A stretch of DNA of 64,000 nt from Acidobacteriota bacterium (lineage in GTDB: Bacteria > Acidobacteriota > Vicinamibacteria > Vicinamibacterales > UBA8438): positions 28,384 to 92,383 of the forward strand of contig JAGWAJ010000002.1 in the NCBI GenBank assembly GCA_021296475.1. Reading direction: 5' to 3'. The position numbers and the translations under genes are program-made. The notes below the pieces were generated by a model. It was not told the origin of the DNA. It did not search any database and saw only the letters and a list, made by a program, of their open reading frames with translations. Positions within the stretch are counted from its first letter, which is position 1, and each line of letters begins with the position of its first letter. This document shows positions 60,853 to 64,000 of the stretch, one piece after another.

Positions 60853-62134
60853 CGGGCCGCGACGCGAGCCGCCGGCGTGCCGCGGCCAGGGCGACCGCGT
60901 TGACGAAGACCGGCATCGCGCGGTCGATCTCGTCGCGCGACGGGTAGGTCGGTGCGATCCGGATGTTGGTGTCGTCCGGGTCGCGGCCGTAGGGGAAGGT
61001 CGCTCCGGCCGGGGTCAGCTTGACGCCCGCCTCCGCGGCCAGCGCCACCACCCGCGACGCGAGCCCCGGCGGCGTCTCGAACGACAGGAAGTAGCCGCCG
61101 CGCGGGTTCGTCCAGGTACCGAGGCCGTCCGGCCCGAGGCCCGCCTCGAGGTGCCGCCGCACGAGGTCGAACTTGGGGCGGACGATGGCCGCCTGGCGGC
61201 GCATCAACGCCCGGATGCCCCCCGCGTCCCGCAGGAAGCGGACGTGCCGGAGCTGGTTCACCTTGTCCGGACCGATCGTCTGGACGCCGAGGTGCTTCGT
61301 GAAGGCGGCGAGGTTGGCGGGCGATGCGGCCAGGAAAGCGACTCCGGCCCCCGCGCGGGTGATCTTCGAGGTCGAGGCGAAGAGCACCACGCTGTCCTCG
61401 GTGCCGGCCGCGCGGCAGCGTTCCATCAGGTTCGCAAGCACCGGCGGGTCGTCGTCGAGGTCGTGCACCGCGTAGGCGTTGTCCCACAGGATCCGGAAGT
61501 TGGCCCCGGCCCGCCGGCCGAGCTGCGCGAACCTCTCGACGACCTCGTCCGAGTAGACGTGCCCGGTCGGGTTCGAGTACTTCGGCACGCACCAGATGCC
61601 CTTGATGCACGGGTCTTCGGCGACGAGCGTCTCGATGCGATCCATGTCGGGACCGCCGTCGCCGATCCGCACGTTCACGAGCTCGAAGCCGAGGCTCTCC
61701 GTGATCCGGAAGTGGCGGTCGTAGCCCGGCACGACGCAGAGAAACCGGAGCGGGCCCGGCTCGCGGCGCCACGCGGTCTCCGCGCCGAGCGGCCCGTGGA
61801 GCCACGCATGGAGCACGTACTCGTACATCAGCGCGAGGCTGGAGTTCCCGCCCGCGATCACCTCGTCCGGGCGCACGCCGAGCAGCTCGGCCCCCACGCG
61901 CCGCGCCTCCGGAATGCCGGTCAACCCTCCGTAGTTGCGGACGTCGGTGCCATCGTCGAGGCGGTAGTCGCCGCCGAGCACGTCGTCGAGCCCGTCGGAC
62001 AGCGCCAATTGATCCGGTCCGGGCTTTCCGCGCGTCAGGTCGAGCGCCAGCCCGGCCTCCTTCAGCGCTTCGAACCGCGCGGCCAGCTCGCGCTCCCGCG
62101 CGGCGACCGCTTCTTGCGTCAGACCATCGAACAT
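60842..62134 (-). CDS. PLP-dependent aminotransferase (aspartate aminotransferase-like, PF12897 type)
   Basis: A 430-residue fold-type I aminotransferase resembling the 1b-like aspartate/alanine-glyoxylate transaminases. PLP lysine K257 in STSKITRAGAGVAF, aromatic stack motif in GGNSSLALMYEYVL, IWCVPKYSNPTG and NPRGGYFLSFE. Substrate (Asp, aromatic or branched-chain acid) is not certain. ATG 62134 is 8 nt after a TATAAT box (62143-62148), another near-leaderless message. Confidence 0.88.
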   Translation of the reverse strand: MFDGLTQEAVAARERELAARFEALKEAGLALDLTRGKPGPDQLALSDGLDDVLGGDYRLDDGTDVRNYGGLTGIPEARRVGAELLGVRPDEVIAGGNSSLALMYEYVLHAWLHGPLGAETAWRREPGPLRFLCVVPGYDRHFRITESLGFELVNVRIGDGGPDMDRIETLVAEDPCIKGIWCVPKYSNPTGHVYSDEVVERFAQLGRRAGANFRILWDNAYAVHDLDDDPPVLANLMERCRAAGTEDSVVLFASTSKITRAGAGVAFLAASPANLAAFTKHLGVQTIGPDKVNQLRHVRFLRDAGGIRALMRRQAAIVRPKFDLVRRHLEAGLGPDGLGTWTNPRGGYFLSFETPPGLASRVVALAAEAGVKLTPAGATFPYGRDPDDTNIRIAPTYPSRDEIDRAMPVFVNAVALAAARRRLASRPVNV

Positions 62135-62142
62135 GACCGCGG

Positions 62143-62148
62143 ATTATA
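62143..62148 (-). promoter_or_regulatory. -10 box of the aminotransferase gene
   Basis: TATAAT on the minus strand, eight bases before the ATG at 62134. Confidence 0.5.
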
Positions 62149-62172
62149 GCTTCGGGGGCCGGCGCGGCGCGG

Positions 62173-64000
62173 TCAGTAGCGGAAGAGGTACTGCAGCTTC
62201 GTGAAGAACGCGCGCTGGTGGCGCTGGAGGTCGCGATTCTCGAACTGCTCGCGATCGAGGTAGATGCCCTGCTGCAGGCGATCGTCGAAGCCGGCGTAGA
62301 ACACCGTCCCGGAATTCACGCGGTAGGTGACCAGGAGGTTGATGCCCACCTTCCCGTTGCCGGTGTCGTGCTCCAGGATGTTCCGGACGAGCAGGCGATC
62401 GGTGAACTGGTAGGTGGTGTACGTCCGGAGCAGCTTCACGTCGAACTCGAGCGCGCCCGTGCGGGCATCGGTGAAGCGGGCGGTGTCGAGGCTGAACTGC
62501 GTGCTCAGGCGCGTCGTGGGACGCAGCGTGAGATTGACGTTGTAGTCGAACATCCTTCCGAGGAAGGGAGAGTCCACGAAGCGGACCTGCTCGCCCCAGT
62601 CGATGCCGTAGAAGATGGAGACGCGGCGGCTGGACTGGATGCCATTGCGCACCGAGAAGCGGCTCTTGTGGAAGTCGAAGCCGTTGAAGCGCTCGAGCTC
62701 GCGACGGCCGTCGGCGCGGAAGAAGACGTTGCGCGCGAAGCGCACGTTCACGTCGCCGCGGAACTCCTCGTCCTGCAGCACGCCGGCGTGATCGACGTTG
62801 CGCGAGTACCGAAAGCCCGGTCCCCACGAGATGATCCAGCTCTCGGGCCACCACTCGTACTCGATGTCCGCGTCGAAGCGGCGCATGTCGACGCGGCGGA
62901 CGAAGCCGGTCGCGGTGCCGAACTCGGGATCGATCTCGTGGTACTGCAGCCGGTAGTTGAGATGGCGGCTGTCGCGGCGGAACTGCAGGTCGTAGAGCGG
63001 CCCGTTCCGGACGGCGCCGTCGAGCTCGCGGTTCGCCGAGGTCGCGGCCAAAAACGCGGCGCTGTGGGTCTGTCCGATCCGGAAGCGCCCGTCGACGGCC
63101 GCCACCCGGCTGAACGAGTCGAGAAACTCGCGGTCCGTCACCAGCGCGCCGACGTAGGACTCGGAGTACATGTCGTAGCGGGCGCGGCCGACGACGAACT
63201 GCGCCGTCCGGCCGAAGCCGTACTCCTGCGGGTCGTCGAACTTGCCGGGGGCCGCGTCGTTGGCGAGCAGGACGCCGAGGGTCGTGTTGCCGACCTTGCC
63301 GGTGAGCTTGCCCCCGACCTGCGGGTCGACGATCGTCTTCGTGTGCAGGAGCGTGGTGCGGCCCGGGGTGCGGAAGATCTCCTGGCCCTCGAGAAAGAAC
63401 GGCCGCAGCTCGGGGAAGAAGAGCGGGAAGCGCTGGTTGGTCTCGATCTGCGGCCGGTCGGACTCGATCTGCGAGAAGTCGGGGTTGAGCGTGAAGTCGG
63501 CCGTGAGGTTCGACGTCACGCCGTACTTCACGTTCACGCCGAAGTCGGGTTGCGCGGCGTCGTCGACGTAGCCGCCGTCGGTCAGTCGGCCGACCTGGAT
63601 GCCGGTGGCGGTCGGCAACACCTCCAGGTTGCGGCTCACCGACAGGTCACGCAGGCCGCCGATCGTGCCCATCTGCGTCAGCTCGCCCGCGATGCGGCGC
63701 GTCACCGGGGACCAGACCACCGTCTCGTCCTTCGTCTGCAGGGTCCGGCTGATCTGGAACCCCCAGCGGTGTTCGCCCTCGCCGCGCGACGGGTAGCGCA
63801 GGCTCTTGAACGGGATGGCCATCTCCGCCGTCCAGCCGTCGTCGACGATTCGCCCGCCCGATTCGAACAGCGCGTCCCAGGACCAGTCGCCGCTCCCGCC
63901 CACGGGGCCGATGCGGCGCCGGCCGCCCCGCAGTATGGCGTCGCCCTGGACTTCACCGAGAAGCGGTAGGCCCGCTGCTGGTCGAGAAACGTGTCGAACA
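62173..64000 (-). pseudogene. DUF5916 outer-membrane-type protein, N-terminally incomplete and frameshifted
   Basis: The main frame (62173-63903, 576 residues) is a DUF5916 protein: WDALFESGGRIVDDGWTAEMAIPFKSLRYP and a C-terminal beta-barrel-like region of repeated aromatic strands ending in LQYLFRY (terminal aromatic, as in outer-membrane proteins). The upstream coding continues in another frame (bases 63950-64000: FDTFLDQQRAYRFSV), so about 10 bases appear lost between that and VQGDAIL near 63947. The N-terminal carbohydrate-binding-like domain lies beyond the window. Either a real frameshift or an assembly error. Confidence 0.65.

Overview
The window is a gene-dense, very GC-rich (about 70 %) stretch of a bacterial chromosome made almost entirely of housekeeping and secretion/peptidase genes. 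Gene content suggests a Gram-negative, Acidobacteriota-like organism (an inference; no 16S rRNA is present): a DUF5916 outer-membrane-type protein, secreted M14 and M49 peptidases, a very long pyruvate:ferredoxin oxidoreductase, a YpdA-type bacillithiol disulfide reductase, and isolated nuoB and nuoI genes. I see no transposase, integrase, phage gene, CRISPR array, rRNA or recognisable defence system. One tRNA (Pro, anticodon TGG) is present.

Layout. 1-11.2 kb: SppA protease, a divergent PpiD-type foldase, then the cell-shape operon mreB-mreC-mreD-mrdA(PBP2)-rodA followed by RNase G. 11.4-26.4 kb: DinB-like protein, small membrane protein and secreted M14 carboxypeptidase (minus); then on plus a CNT nucleoside transporter, mtnA, tsaD, a dicarboxylate/glutamate symporter, an HD protein, two ABC-2 ATPase/permease pairs, a secreted protein and a gamma-glutamylcyclotransferase-like protein. 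26.4-29.5 kb: a coupled run of hydroxyacyl-CoA dehydrogenase, folE, an exported protein and ypdA. 29.6-33.1 kb (minus): AAA+ ATPase (ChlI/MoxR type), VWA protein and LON-substrate-binding protein. 33.2-37.9 kb: the 1568-residue pyruvate:ferredoxin oxidoreductase. 38-44.5 kb: M49 peptidase, dihydrolipoyl dehydrogenase, lipoyl synthase, DUF2203, ferredoxin, nuoB, nuoI. 44.6-50.9 kb: TPR-aspartyl protease, two overlapping ABC exporter half-transporters, UDP-glucuronate epimerase. 51.1-56.4 kb: branched-chain amino-acid operon in which dihydroxyacid dehydratase and acetolactate synthase large subunit are ONE open reading frame, followed by ilvN and ilvC. 56.4-64 kb: two alpha/beta hydrolases, a permease, tRNA-Pro, a lipoprotein, a LOG-family protein, an aminotransferase and a DUF5916 gene that is frameshifted at the right edge.

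How the genes work together: the left block builds the elongasome and folds/processes exported proteins. The centre is a low-potential electron and lipoate-dependent oxo-acid metabolism neighbourhood (POR, ferredoxin, NuoB/NuoI, Lpd, LipA). The right block makes valine, leucine and isoleucine.

The most notable observations are the ilvD-ilvB gene fusion with a well-placed internal ribosome-binding site, a family of dispersed intergenic hairpin elements whose conserved edge contains CTAG and supplies the stop codon of two genes, an M49 peptidase with a five-residue HEXXH zinc motif, the oversized POR, and recurrent leaderless-type promoters whose -10 box lies 6-10 nt before the start codon.
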